The notes beneath the pieces were generated by a model. That model saw only the letters and a list, made by a program, of their open reading frames with translations, was not told where the DNA came from and ran no database searches. The position numbers and the translations under genes are program-made. Shown here piece by piece: positions 15,385-24,619 of a stretch of 64,000 nucleotides of DNA. The DNA lies in NCBI GenBank assembly GCA_050331115.1, contig JBHJHD010000043.1, positions 1-64,000 of the forward strand, in the 5' to 3' direction. How positions within the stretch are numbered: the first letter of the stretch is position 1; every line of letters begins with the position of its first letter. This DNA comes from JBCCAG01 sp050331115. GTDB lineage: Bacteria > Cyanobacteriota > Cyanobacteriia > CAKZMO01.

Positions 15385-16890
15385 CTATCGCTGCTCCAGA
15401 GGATTGACCGCGGGCCCGTGGAGAATTTCGCCGTCGCAGCTGAAGCGAGAGCCGTGACAGGGGCAGTCCCAGCTCTTCTCGGCAGAATTCCAGGCTACGA
15501 TGCAGCCCAAGTGTGGGCATACCGCAGACACCGCATGGAGGTCACCGGCCTCGTCTCGGTAGGCCGCCACCTTTTGGGCGTCTACCGTCACGAGCTTGCC
15601 TTTCCCGGGGGGCAAGTCCTTGGGGGAGTCAAACAGCCCTTTGAGGCGATCGCCGACCCAGCGGGTGCCCACGTCCAGGTTTTGCTTGAGGGAGGTTTGG
15701 GTGACAAACGGCGTTGGGCGGGTGGCGTCGTAAAGGGAGGCCCAGGGGTTGTCGATGCCCAGGACCTGGTCACAGAGCATCATCGCCGCCATGATAGACT
15801 TGCTCATGCCCCACAAGCTAAAGCCAGTGGCAACTAGAATATGGCTGTTGGCAGGAGTGAGAGCGCCAACGTAGGGCAGCTTGTCGAAAGATTTGTAGCC
15901 CTGGCTCGACCAGCGATAGTCGGGCACCACGTCAAAGTAGCGCTGCATATCGGCCTCTAGGCGCTGATAGCGGATCTCGGTGTCAGAATCTTCCCCCACC
16001 TTGTGGCCCTCACCCCCCATTAGCAGCAGCGTGCCGCCGTCGTCCGTGGGGGTAGTGCGCAGGGAGCGGTAGCTTTCGCCAACGCCAATATACATGCCGT
16101 CGATCGCTTTAGCGCTGTCGATGCGCGCCCCAACAATATAGGAGCGCTGTGGGTAAGTTTTCGCAAAGAAGAGCCCCTGGTCCAGGATGGGCAGATGGGT
16201 GGCAATGATGACGTCCTGAGCGGTTATGGTGGGGCCGTCATTGGTGATCACTTTAGACGGGCTCTCCCCCTCCACCTTGCGCACGCGAGTCTGCTCGAAC
16301 AGGTGGCTCCCCTCACCGGGAATCATGGCCGCGATCGCCAGCATAAACTTGCGGGGGTGAAACTGGGCTTGGTCCGAGAACTTGACCGCGCCCATAACCT
16401 CGAACGGCAGCTCAGTGTCTCGGGTAAAGGTCGCGGGAAGCCCCAGCCGCTGAGCCGTCTCAGCTTCCTCCCTAACTTGCTCTAGGTGGTCTAGCGCTTG
16501 GGCAAAGGAATAGGCCGCTTTGCGCTCAAAGTCGCAGTCAATGCCCAGCTCTTGTACCAGCGCCGCTAGCTTTTCAACGGCGGCTTGATTGGACTCGCCA
16601 TAGCGTCGAGCTTTATCCTCACCGTGCTGCGTGACGAGGTCAGAATAAATGAGCTGGTGTAGTGAGGTCACCTTCGCGGTAGTATGCCCAGAGGCCCCAC
16701 GCCCCACGCGATCGGCTTCGATAAGTGCGACGGTTTTGCCGGCCTGCTTAAGCAGTTTGGCGACGGTGACGCCGACGAGCCCGGCCCCAATAATGGCTAC
16801 ATCAACGGCAATATCTTGAGTGAGCTGGGGATACTCGGAGGGAAGGGTTGAGGCAATCCAGAAAGACTGGTGATTTCCAGAGAGGGCCAT
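15385..16890 (-). CDS. FAD-dependent oxidoreductase with a C-terminal Rieske [2Fe-2S] domain
   Basis: 501 residues. The N-terminal Rossmann motif IGAGLVGVTVAKLL (about 33-46) and the ALIEADRVGRGASGHTTAK segment mark a DAO-type flavoprotein. The C-terminal about 85 residues form a Rieske domain with CPHLGC and CPCHGS ligand pairs (two Cys, two His). This fusion is widespread in cyanobacteria and bacilli, where it is usually annotated as a glycine/D-amino-acid-oxidase-like protein with unknown substrate. Electrons could pass between flavin and cluster within one chain. It is divergent from the patatin gene and is not obviously in an operon. It could feed on an amine or amino acid, but it lacks the island's regulatory sites. 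Confidence 0.88.
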   Translation of the reverse strand: MALSGNHQSFWIASTLPSEYPQLTQDIAVDVAIIGAGLVGVTVAKLLKQAGKTVALIEADRVGRGASGHTTAKVTSLHQLIYSDLVTQHGEDKARRYGESNQAAVEKLAALVQELGIDCDFERKAAYSFAQALDHLEQVREEAETAQRLGLPATFTRDTELPFEVMGAVKFSDQAQFHPRKFMLAIAAMIPGEGSHLFEQTRVRKVEGESPSKVITNDGPTITAQDVIIATHLPILDQGLFFAKTYPQRSYIVGARIDSAKAIDGMYIGVGESYRSLRTTPTDDGGTLLLMGGEGHKVGEDSDTEIRYQRLEADMQRYFDVVPDYRWSSQGYKSFDKLPYVGALTPANSHILVATGFSLWGMSKSIMAAMMLCDQVLGIDNPWASLYDATRPTPFVTQTSLKQNLDVGTRWVGDRLKGLFDSPKDLPPGKGKLVTVDAQKVAAYRDEAGDLHAVSAVCPHLGCIVAWNSAEKSWDCPCHGSRFSCDGEILHGPAVNPLEQR

Positions 16891-16950
16891 AGTTTGGGTG
16901 AAGATGTAGGTGAGGGTGTAGAGCGGAGTGCCCTGCTACTGTAGCCGTTA

Positions 16951-16990
16951 CTCCGGCAGGACATCATCCGTCCCGAAGGGGAGACCGGAG
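16951..16990 (+). other. Structured 5' leader region of the patatin-like gene
   Basis: CTCCGG (16951-16956) pairs with CCGGAG (16985-16990), enclosing a smaller hairpin GTCCC-GAA-GGGGAGAC. It ends 67 bp before the start codon at 17058. This may be a leader structure or chance; no known riboswitch core is recognised. Confidence 0.25.
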
Positions 16991-17057
16991 GACGTAAATT
17001 TAAAGAGAGTAAATTGAAGAGGACGCTAGAACACTTTGTATATAAATTGCTGATGAT

Positions 17058-18023
17058 ATGGCTAAAAAAGTCGGGCTAGTACTGGGTGGCGGTGGCGCTA
17101 GGGGCTGGGCGCATATCGGCGTCATTCGCACCCTAGAAGAAGCTGGGGTGACCATAGACTACGTGGCAGGCACCAGCATCGGGGCGCTTGTGGGGGCAGT
17201 CTACGCTGTTGGTGCTCTAGATGAGCTGGAAACCTACGCCCATGACGTGACGGCCAAAAACCTCCTGCCCCTAGTCGATATCTCCTTTCCCGGACTAGGT
17301 CTGATCAAAGGCGATCGCGTCTACGACCTCATATCCCGCTACTTGGCCGATAAGACGTTTGAAGAGGCTACAATACCGCTCCGCTGTGTGGCTACTAATT
17401 TCTTGCTCAACAAAGAAGTCATATTCGACTCAGGTCAAGTTTTAGACGCCGTGCGGGCCAGCATTTCCATCCCCGGTATTTTTGTGCCCTACTCCAGGGA
17501 GGGGACCTACTTCGTCGATGGTGGCACCGTCAACCCGGTACCCGTCGATGTCGCCCGGGACATGGGGGCCGATCTCGTGATCGCCGTTAACCTAAACCAC
17601 AACCCTAAAACCGAGAGGACTGAGTCTAAAACCGCTTCGACAGAAGCTCCTCACGACAGCGACGGAGCGCAGGCTGGCGAAGCCGCTCAGCAGGAGGACG
17701 AGTCAGGGCTCATTGATAGCTTAGTAGACCGCTACGAAAGCCTCAGACAGGTGATGACGGACGACATCGATGCTTGGGTTCCCGACTCAGAGACCGGGCT
17801 CAATATCTTCGATGTCATCGGCGGCTCGATGAACGCTATGGAGCAGCGGGTCACGGAAAATAACCTGCAGCGCCACCAGCCCGATCTGCTCATCCAGCCC
17901 GATTTAATGGACTTTGGCATTTTCGGCTTTCACCGGGCAGAGCCGATTATGCAAAAAGGCTACGAGGCGGCGCAGGCGATGATGCCGCAGATTGAGGCGC
18001 TGATAAAGCAGGCCGAAGATTGA
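17058..18023 (+). CDS. Patatin-like phospholipase, RssA/NTE type
   Basis: 321 residues. The oxyanion-hole glycine loop GGGGARGWAH (about 9-18), the nucleophile elbow GTSIG with serine near residue 40, and DGG (in FVDGGTVNP) form the Ser-Asp dyad of patatin-like hydrolases. The enzymes hydrolyse acyl esters of phospholipids or lysophospholipids. Residues about 185-225 form an acidic insert before the C-terminal helices, longer than in short RssA proteins. No signal peptide or membrane segment is present, so it is probably cytoplasmic or peripheral to the membrane. It is convergent with the phosphorylase-like gene (28-bp gap) and divergent from the FAD/Rieske gene. Confidence 0.88.
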   Translation: MAKKVGLVLGGGGARGWAHIGVIRTLEEAGVTIDYVAGTSIGALVGAVYAVGALDELETYAHDVTAKNLLPLVDISFPGLGLIKGDRVYDLISRYLADKTFEEATIPLRCVATNFLLNKEVIFDSGQVLDAVRASISIPGIFVPYSREGTYFVDGGTVNPVPVDVARDMGADLVIAVNLNHNPKTERTESKTASTEAPHDSDGAQAGEAAQQEDESGLIDSLVDRYESLRQVMTDDIDAWVPDSETGLNIFDVIGGSMNAMEQRVTENNLQRHQPDLLIQPDLMDFGIFGFHRAEPIMQKGYEAAQAMMPQIEALIKQAED

Positions 18024-18051
18024 GAGCGGGCTGCAGGTTAGGAGTGGTCCC

Positions 18052-18786
18052 TCAGTTTATGCCCCGAAGCTGAGCAGCCACCTGCTGCAGCACCGACAGC
18101 CCCCGTAGCGACCCGCGAATCAGCCGCAGGGCCGCTGCGGGCGATCGCCCCAGGCTACCCGCTAGCGCGACGGGCTTTAGTGAACCGTCTTTCCCTAAGG
18201 CCTGGCTCAAGTCCGGGATATCTTTCTCAGCCCCATCGCTAATCACCCGCACGATGCCTACCGCAGTGTCGGCCTGCTGCAGCCGCTCTAGCACCCAGTA
18301 GCCCTCCATATCCACTACCACCGCGCCGTAGCGTTTCCCCAGCCGTCGCTTCTCCGCCGCTGAGCACACCACGCGATCGCTGGTGAGGCCGGCGGCTTGA
18401 ATGACGCTGCCCGCAGCGATTTGGCCTGAGCCGCGCGTCAGGCTGTCGACCAGGGCACGGATCGTAGCAGGGTCGCACCTTAGCCGCTGCCCGCTCGATT
18501 GCTCAAGGCAGCTCTCGCACACCACCACCTGGCCTGGGCGGTGCTCTGGCGATAGGCTGCCGCCCAGGCCCAGCAGGATAGCCCGCCGGGGGGGCTCAGC
18601 CAGTAGCCTATCGAGCCCCGCTGAGGCGGCCTGACCCATAGGCACTGGAACTAAGGTCACTGGGGCTAGAGACGCTGGTTTGGAATGCTTAGCCTGTCGC
18701 GCCTCGGTGCCGCGACGGCGGACAGCCTGATACTCCGCCCCCTGTGGCACGAGTAAGACTGTCTTCCGAGCCACTTTATCCCCCAC
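18052..18786 (-). CDS. Nucleoside phosphorylase-superfamily protein
   Basis: 244 residues with the layout of the PNP/MTA phosphorylase superfamily: a LLVPQGAEYQAVRR first strand, a central glycine-rich LLGLGGSLSPEHRPGQVVV, the purine-site-like VVDMEGYWVLERL near residue 155, and VISDGAEKDIPD after it. Enzymes of this fold cleave N-glycosidic bonds of nucleosides or related sugars, and one branch (hopanoid-associated phosphorylase) acts in lipid synthesis. The substrate cannot be assigned; no squalene-hopene genes are adjacent. Expected catalytic Glu/Asp positions seem kept. It is convergent with the patatin-like gene. Confidence 0.7.
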   Translation of the reverse strand: MGDKVARKTVLLVPQGAEYQAVRRRGTEARQAKHSKPASLAPVTLVPVPMGQAASAGLDRLLAEPPRRAILLGLGGSLSPEHRPGQVVVCESCLEQSSGQRLRCDPATIRALVDSLTRGSGQIAAGSVIQAAGLTSDRVVCSAAEKRRLGKRYGAVVVDMEGYWVLERLQQADTAVGIVRVISDGAEKDIPDLSQALGKDGSLKPVALAGSLGRSPAAALRLIRGSLRGLSVLQQVAAQLRGIN

Positions 18787-19142
18787 TAGCCCTCAAACCG
18801 CTGGGGCGCATCGCTAGACTTACGGTAACGTCAGTAAAGAAAGGATTTAGTACTTTTGTGGGCTGCATGACCTATCCAGCTAGAAACCACTGTCCAACTA
18901 AAATGTGCTGAGCGCGCGCAAACTGTCCTATGTTCGGCTCTAAAGTGTAGAGCGCTCAGCCAGACTGGAGAGTAGGCTAGAGCTGACCCTGCCTCTTCGG
19001 CCTGGCCGCCGCTGACTCTAGCGCCCGACCCTAGTTCAACTAGAAGATTTGAAGTGGCTGAGTCCTATTTAAACAGTCGCCTTCAAGAATAAGCATATAC
19101 GTTTTGCCCTGAAGCTTGTTAACATTGCGTTGGATATACCCT
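18787..19142. other. Spacer upstream of lepB, nothing identified
   Basis: About 355 bp between divergent genes. I looked for tRNA cloverleafs, small-RNA terminators and regulatory palindromes and found none that hold. A frame open from 19116 would add nine residues to lepB; ATG at 19143 is preferred. Confidence 0.4.
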
Positions 19143-20081
19143 ATGACCCATGCTTTCCCGCACGTGCCTGAAAACTTAAATCATTCATCTCACAAATTGC
19201 CTGATGACGCCGTTGCTGGCGGTGCCACCGATGGTCCTACCGAGCATCAGGGGACTGAGCTGAATGGCGCTAGCGTGGCAGATGGCGTGCTGAAAGGCAC
19301 AGACCAAAACGGTGCCGTTCAAGGCGAGAGTGACGCTCCTGCAGCGGCAGATGCTAACGGTGTCACGGTTTCGGACTCGCAAGGTCATGGCGGAGATGAC
19401 GCAGGTAGCGATAGCGGCGATCGCTTGGGCGAAAGTGAGCCAGTCGGTAGCGCAGTAGACAAGCCGGCTAAGTCGAAGGCTCGTAAAGGCGAACCTGAGA
19501 ACGTTTGGGTCGAGTTTCGCAACACGCTCTTACTCTCTGCCGTCATTGCCTTAGGCATTCGCCATTTCGTATTTGAGGCCCGATACATTCCGACGGGGTC
19601 TATGCTGCCTACCCTAGAGATCAACGATCGCCTGATTATTGAAAAGATGAGCTATCGCTTTCGCGAGCCGACGCGGGGGGACGTGGTGGTGTTTGCGGCC
19701 CCTGACAGCATTAAGGAAAAGGACCCGACGTTCAACGACGCCTTAATCAAGCGCATCGTGGGCCTTCCCGGTGAGACCATTGAGGTCAAGGAAGGCAAGG
19801 TTTTCGTAGATGGGGAGGCGATCGTTGAGAACTACATCAACGAAGTGCCCAACTATGTCTGGGGGCCCCAGTCGGTTCCCGAGGACAGCTACCTTGTGCT
19901 GGGAGACAACCGCAACAACAGCTACGATAGCCACTTTTGGGGATTCCTGCCCGACGATAATCTAATCGGCCGGGCGGCGGTCCGAGTTTGGCCCCCCGGT
20001 CGGTTTGGGGCGATTGATGAGCAGCCGGCGTATTATTTCGAGGCGGAATCTGAGGGAGGGTTGGCAGAGCCAGCGGAGTAG
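19143..20081 (+). CDS. lepB: Signal peptidase I with a long low-complexity N-terminal extension
   Basis: 312 residues from ATG 19143 (an ATG at 19116 is also in frame). The enzyme cuts signal peptides from exported proteins at the outer face of the membrane. The catalytic Ser153 (PTGSMLPTLE) and Lys203 (LIKRIVGLPGE) form the type I dyad, and GDNRNNSYDSHFWG is the conserved C-terminal box. One membrane segment lies at about residues 125-142. The first about 115 residues are acidic, Gly/Asp/Ser-rich and repetitive, and should be cytosolic; usual cyanobacterial LepB has about 190-220 residues. The extension is unusual and its role unknown. It could interact with a partner or be dispensable. Confidence 0.92.
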   Translation: MTHAFPHVPENLNHSSHKLPDDAVAGGATDGPTEHQGTELNGASVADGVLKGTDQNGAVQGESDAPAAADANGVTVSDSQGHGGDDAGSDSGDRLGESEPVGSAVDKPAKSKARKGEPENVWVEFRNTLLLSAVIALGIRHFVFEARYIPTGSMLPTLEINDRLIIEKMSYRFREPTRGDVVVFAAPDSIKEKDPTFNDALIKRIVGLPGETIEVKEGKVFVDGEAIVENYINEVPNYVWGPQSVPEDSYLVLGDNRNNSYDSHFWGFLPDDNLIGRAAVRVWPPGRFGAIDEQPAYYFEAESEGGLAEPAE

Positions 20082-20432
20082 CGATCGCTGAGAGCATTTG
20101 CCACGGCGATGTTTTTATTGTCGGAATAGCCACTCGATATGCGTAGTGCTATAAGATTATGGCCATCTGCGAAGGAATATTACCGTGGCGAATGTGTTTC
20201 ACTGCGGCGTCAAAGAAATGTAGGTCGCCGATTTGGAAATAATTTTTTCTCCGAAATGCATTCAGGCTTCTTGACTATCGCCGCTTAACTTTTGTGAAAG
20301 CGTCAATGATGCCGAGCAAAAATTGAGGCTTGCAGCGGATTATCAGGTTGATCGACCACTTTCAGACAGCACAGTTGTTACGCCTCTTTACGCCTCCATA
20401 CACTACTTCAACTATGAGGCCATGAATAGATG

Positions 20433-20626
20433 ACGTTACGGGAGCATGTCAATTTTGAGCCCACTCGAAGAGAAGCCGCTGCGCGTCTACACCTTAAATT
20501 CCTCTCCCAATACTGGGAGAGGGACTTGGACTACTTGCCCCCCTTCTCCTAAATTTGGGAAAAGGGGTTGGGGGATGAGGGCATTCGCTGGCGTTTACAA
20601 AAGTGACATGCTCCCCGACGTTACTT
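20433..20626. mobile_element. MITE-like element with terminal inverted repeats
   Basis: The left end has GGGAGCATGTCAATTTTG (20440-20457) and the right end, read on the other strand, GGGGAGCATGTCACTTTTG (20598-20616), with further partial matches outside. The element is about 190 bp. Inside is a CTCTCCCAATACTGGGAGAG hairpin and a TTTGGGAAAAGGGGTTGGGG stretch typical of cyanobacterial dispersed repeats. A 60-codon open frame (20446-20628) spans it but looks like a chance frame. The flanks TGACGTTACG and CGACGTTACT resemble extended repeat ends. It sits in the 919-bp spacer 20082-21000, the rest of which shows no recognisable gene. Confidence 0.55.
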
Positions 20627-21000
20627 AGCTTCTGCAGTATCCCAAAGCCAGAGCGCTACAGCGTTTTTTATTGTTAGAGACGCAAGGAGTTTAGTCACTT
20701 CCTGGTCCTTCTTAGCTCAGTACTCCCACGACGAAGTAAAATAAGTTTGGCTCTATCGGAATAGCTCGAAGAGGCTTTCAATTGTAGGAGGTCTAATTTT
20801 TTTATCCAGGCACTGACCTCTGCTCAATATCTTAGTTCTACACGGCCTTGGCTCGAGGTTCCTAAACAATAAGTAAGCTTTAGGCTAGAATTGTCTATTA
20901 TGATGCTTGAATGGATTTGTCTGACATCACAAGCTCTGAAAGCCACAAAAACTAGTTTGATAAATTTCGTATAGCTATTAGCAGTTGGGGAAAAGCGACA

Positions 21001-24000
21001 ATGATTGTCATTGATGTTGGGGCTCATGATGGAAGAGCGTTCTCATTGCCATTCGCTCAAGATGAGCACAACATCGTCTACGCTATTGAGCCTATCCCCG
21101 AGCTTGCCGATGGGCTGCGCGCGCTCAACAAGAAGAATTTAAGCGTGATCTGTGCTGCGGTTTCAGATGTCGAAGGCGAGCAGGCGTTTTATATTAATGC
21201 AGATAAACAAACTTCTTCGCTTTTAGAGTCAGACTGTACCAATGACTGGAAGAAGTATTCGGCGCAGTTAGTCACTACGGCCACAATCACAGTTCCGGTT
21301 ATCCGACTCGACCGTTTTATTGAGCAGCAGGCCCTTGAAGAGGTTGACCTACTAAAGATCGATACTCAGGGCAATGATTTTGCTGTGATCAAAGGGGCTG
21401 GTGATGCCATCAGTCGCATTAAGCGAATTATTTTAGAGGTGCAGCTCTCGCCGCTTTATAAGGGTTCAGTTTCCAAGGCACAGATTGTTGATTATCTTGA
21501 GAGAAGAGGATTTCGCTGCGTTTCTAAAACGCCTCAAACCGATAATCTAGAAGAAAATCTAGAATTTTCCCGAGTTAATCGATATCCCCTCTCGTCTGCC
21601 TGGTCTCAACGACTAGACATCGATCTCTCCTTTGTGGGACCTCTCCGATTTCCTCAGCATGATCATGTAGGAAAACTCCTTGAACAAGGTGTGTTTGAAG
21701 GCTTCGAGCAGGCATTTCTATGGTTATATCTTCGCAAGGGCGATTCATTTCTAGACTGTGGAGCTCATGTCGGCATTTTCTCATGCATCGCCGCTAAAGC
21801 GACGGAGTCAGTAGGCCAAATCATTAGTATAGAGCCCAATCCATTGTGCTTCAATCTACTGAAGCACAACATAGAGTCCTCCGGCGGCAAAGTAGACCGT
21901 GTTTTGAGCGTTGGTCTTTCGGAGGAGAGTGGGTGCGCTGAACTGTTTTTAGGCACGGAGGGAATGTCAGCTTTTAGCACATTTGCCTCTTCTAACACAG
22001 CCCAGCAGGTTAGCCGTCAAGCTGTACTCGTTGAGCAGCGATCGCTCGACGATGTTCTTAACGATCTAGAGATAAAAGATCAAATTACGCTTGCCAAGCT
22101 AGATGTAGAGGGTTGGGAGATTGCGGTCCTTAAGGGTGCAGTTCAATCCATATCAGACAACAAGCTGCCCGTTTGGATGGTTGAATTTACTGAAGAGAAT
22201 GCGCAAGCAGTAGGGGGTAGCACAAGAGAACTGAGGACGCGTTTTGAGTCATTTGGATATGTGATCTGTCATTTCAATCCCGCAACGCTGCAGCTTGAGG
22301 AAGAGCCATATCGTTCTCTGTATGCCTATAAAAACTTGTACGCAGTTCATGACCTTGCAGCTGTCAATGCTCGTCTTAGAGAGGCTGATCCTGCTCGCAT
22401 AGGGATCGCGAGAGATATCATTAGGCGGTGGGATACATCTGTCGAGGCCGCTCGTCTTCAGTTTGACATGAAGCAACAAAAAAACCATTTGTTAGGTCAG
22501 CTCAGCAAGCAGCAGCAAGAGTTCCAGGAAGAGAAGCAGGCCCTGATTGGCCTAAGAGATTCTGCGCACCAGACCGCATCTCTCAAGCTTCAAGCTGAAC
22601 TTGAATCTGCTGAAGCCGAGCTTGAATCTACTAAAGCCGAGCTTGAATCTGCTGAAGCTAAGTTTGAACGCGAGCTACTTTCGCTTCAAGAAAAGCTACA
22701 CGAGCTGGATAGAAGCCGGGCAAGAATCATCGATCAGCTCAATAACGAACGGTCCCAGCTCAATAGCTATAACGCTCATCTGCTTCAACAGCTTGAGGTA
22801 GAGAAGACTAAAATACGGCAGTTGGAGAACCAGGTTCAGAACAAGACCAAGCAGATTGCCCGAGTCAGGCAGAACGCTTGTCAGCAGACTGAGTTCCTCA
22901 ACGCTGAGATCGCTCGCCTTCAAGTTGGACGCGTAGCGCTGCAGCAGGTCCTCAAGTCGCTGCTGCGCCGTCTAGGGCTTTATTCTGCGGTTAAGGCTAT
23001 AGCCAATTCATCAAAAGAATCGAAGGCTTTGGAGAGCGCTTTAACTGTGGAGGCTGAAGAGTCTCAACCCAAGTCAGCTGACCCAGCAGCGCGATCGCCC
23101 CGGATAGAGCAATCCCGCCTTGATAGCGTGAAGCAGGCCATCACCCCCGATCAGGCTATACAGACTGATCGGGTCAACGCCGTCGTCATTGCCCGCAGTC
23201 TCGGTATCGACGTTATACGAGACGCTAGCGCTTTAGAAACAATAGAGCAGCTGATATCAAAACCGACTTCGGTGCTGTGTCTTAATCCAAACCGACAAAT
23301 GATACCGCTGCTGCAGCGGTTGGCGTCGTCCGGTGGAAAGCTAGTTTGTATTGACGACGGGCTTGCCGATGATCGATTCGGCAGCGGTGGGCTTGCTGCG
23401 GAGCTAACAAGCTATCGCCTCGCGGTTCAGCCCAACTTGGCAGATTGGCTAGGCTCGCTAGAGTTGCCGATGTCGAGCTGGTGCAATCTACTCTGCATTG
23501 ACGCTGCGATCGCGCCAGTCAATCAACGTCTTCTGCAGGGGCGGCTAGCCCCCAATACGCCGCTTCTGGTTTTTCAGTCTGGACCCATAGCAGGCCAGCA
23601 GGTCCCCCAACACCGCTCTCCCCAACGTGAGCTTTTAGAATTAGGGGTTCCCGCAGCTCAGCTCGGCCCCCTGAGCTACTACCCCAGCCCACCGGCCCGG
23701 TGGATTGACCCGCTATATCTCTCTGAGCCCCAGCCCCAGCAGGGCCGGCGCTGGCCCTGGAACTATCCTGTGGCTCCGCTGCCTAACGTAATGCCGTCGG
23801 GTCGCCCCTGGCCGAAAATTTCTATAGTTACCGTTAGCTTTAACCACGGCCAATTTATCGAAGAAACGATTCGCTCTGTCCTAGGGCAGGGCTACCCCAA
23901 TCTGGAGTACATCATTATAGACGGCGGCTCAACGGACGAGACGTCATCGATTTTGAGGTGGTACGACAGCGAGTTGTCGTACTGGATTAGCGAATCCGAC

Positions 24001-24531
24001 AGCGGACAATCTAACGCCTTAAACAAAGGCTTTTGCCGGGCTACGGGCGACATTTTTGCTTGGCTCAATAGTGACGATCGCTACTTGCCTCACACCCTAG
24101 CGCGGGTGGCGATCGCCTTCGACACTTACCAAACCGATATGGTCGTGGGCGGTTGTCAGCTGGTGCAAGATTATCAGGACAGCCCCTTTAAGACCCACCG
24201 CAGCAAATTTCCCGTGGGTCAGGTGGTGCCGCTGCCGCTTGAAGATCTGCTAGACATTGAAAATTGCTGGCATCAGGGAGAGTTCTTTTACCAGCCTGAG
24301 GTATTTTGGACCCAGGATCTGTGGCAGCGGGCAGGCGGGCAGCTCGATGAAACGCTCTTTTACAGCATGGACTACGATCTTTGGGTACGCATGGCCCAGC
24401 AAGGTGCCGCGCTGGTCCACAGCTCCGATGCCCTAGCGCTGTACCGCGTTCACTCTGACCAAAAGACCTTCGGCGACGATGTGCCCTATATGCCGGAGCT
24501 CAAAGGCGTCAGCGATCGCTATCGAAAATGA
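21001..24531 (+). CDS. Fusion protein: two FkbM-type methyltransferase domains, coiled coil, GT2 glycosyltransferase
   Basis: 1176 residues. FkbM domain 1 (about 1-195) starts at once with VIDVGAHDGRAF, a SAM-binding loop, and has LLKIDTQGNDFAVIKGA. FkbM domain 2 (about 230-465) repeats the pattern (FLDCGAHVGIFS, KLDVEGWEIAVLKGA). A coiled coil follows at about 485-655, with a 21-bp DNA tandem repeat coding ELESAEA-type units (22597-22668). About 700-930 is an unrecognised region. A GT2 domain (about 937-1176) starts PKISIVTVSFNHGQF and has a DGGSTDE nucleotide site and LNSDDRY metal site. It probably glycosylates and O-methylates a surface glycan. It is first in a glycan operon. FkbM domain 1 lacks a typical lead-in, so the start may be late. 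Confidence 0.85.
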   Translation: MIVIDVGAHDGRAFSLPFAQDEHNIVYAIEPIPELADGLRALNKKNLSVICAAVSDVEGEQAFYINADKQTSSLLESDCTNDWKKYSAQLVTTATITVPVIRLDRFIEQQALEEVDLLKIDTQGNDFAVIKGAGDAISRIKRIILEVQLSPLYKGSVSKAQIVDYLERRGFRCVSKTPQTDNLEENLEFSRVNRYPLSSAWSQRLDIDLSFVGPLRFPQHDHVGKLLEQGVFEGFEQAFLWLYLRKGDSFLDCGAHVGIFSCIAAKATESVGQIISIEPNPLCFNLLKHNIESSGGKVDRVLSVGLSEESGCAELFLGTEGMSAFSTFASSNTAQQVSRQAVLVEQRSLDDVLNDLEIKDQITLAKLDVEGWEIAVLKGAVQSISDNKLPVWMVEFTEENAQAVGGSTRELRTRFESFGYVICHFNPATLQLEEEPYRSLYAYKNLYAVHDLAAVNARLREADPARIGIARDIIRRWDTSVEAARLQFDMKQQKNHLLGQLSKQQQEFQEEKQALIGLRDSAHQTASLKLQAELESAEAELESTKAELESAEAKFERELLSLQEKLHELDRSRARIIDQLNNERSQLNSYNAHLLQQLEVEKTKIRQLENQVQNKTKQIARVRQNACQQTEFLNAEIARLQVGRVALQQVLKSLLRRLGLYSAVKAIANSSKESKALESALTVEAEESQPKSADPAARSPRIEQSRLDSVKQAITPDQAIQTDRVNAVVIARSLGIDVIRDASALETIEQLISKPTSVLCLNPNRQMIPLLQRLASSGGKLVCIDDGLADDRFGSGGLAAELTSYRLAVQPNLADWLGSLELPMSSWCNLLCIDAAIAPVNQRLLQGRLAPNTPLLVFQSGPIAGQQVPQHRSPQRELLELGVPAAQLGPLSYYPSPPARWIDPLYLSEPQPQQGRRWPWNYPVAPLPNVMPSGRPWPKISIVTVSFNHGQFIEETIRSVLGQGYPNLEYIIIDGGSTDETSSILRWYDSELSYWISESDSGQSNALNKGFCRATGDIFAWLNSDDRYLPHTLARVAIAFDTYQTDMVVGGCQLVQDYQDSPFKTHRSKFPVGQVVPLPLEDLLDIENCWHQGEFFYQPEVFWTQDLWQRAGGQLDETLFYSMDYDLWVRMAQQGAALVHSSDALALYRVHSDQKTFGDDVPYMPELKGVSDRYRK

Positions 24532-24619
24532 GTCAACCACTAAATTTCCTGCTCGAACTAAATCTCAGACTGTCCCCGTTCAAAGCGCATCTACCTAAAA
24601 TACATCCGCTAGGCAGACC

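Noticed and set aside
18787..19142. tRNA gene in the lepB upstream spacer
   Set aside because: A GTTCAA-like T-loop was noticed but no acceptor stem or anticodon arm matches.
20446..20628. 60-codon frame in the spacer before the glycan cluster
   Set aside because: It lies wholly within the MITE-like repeat and its ends fall in the inverted repeats.
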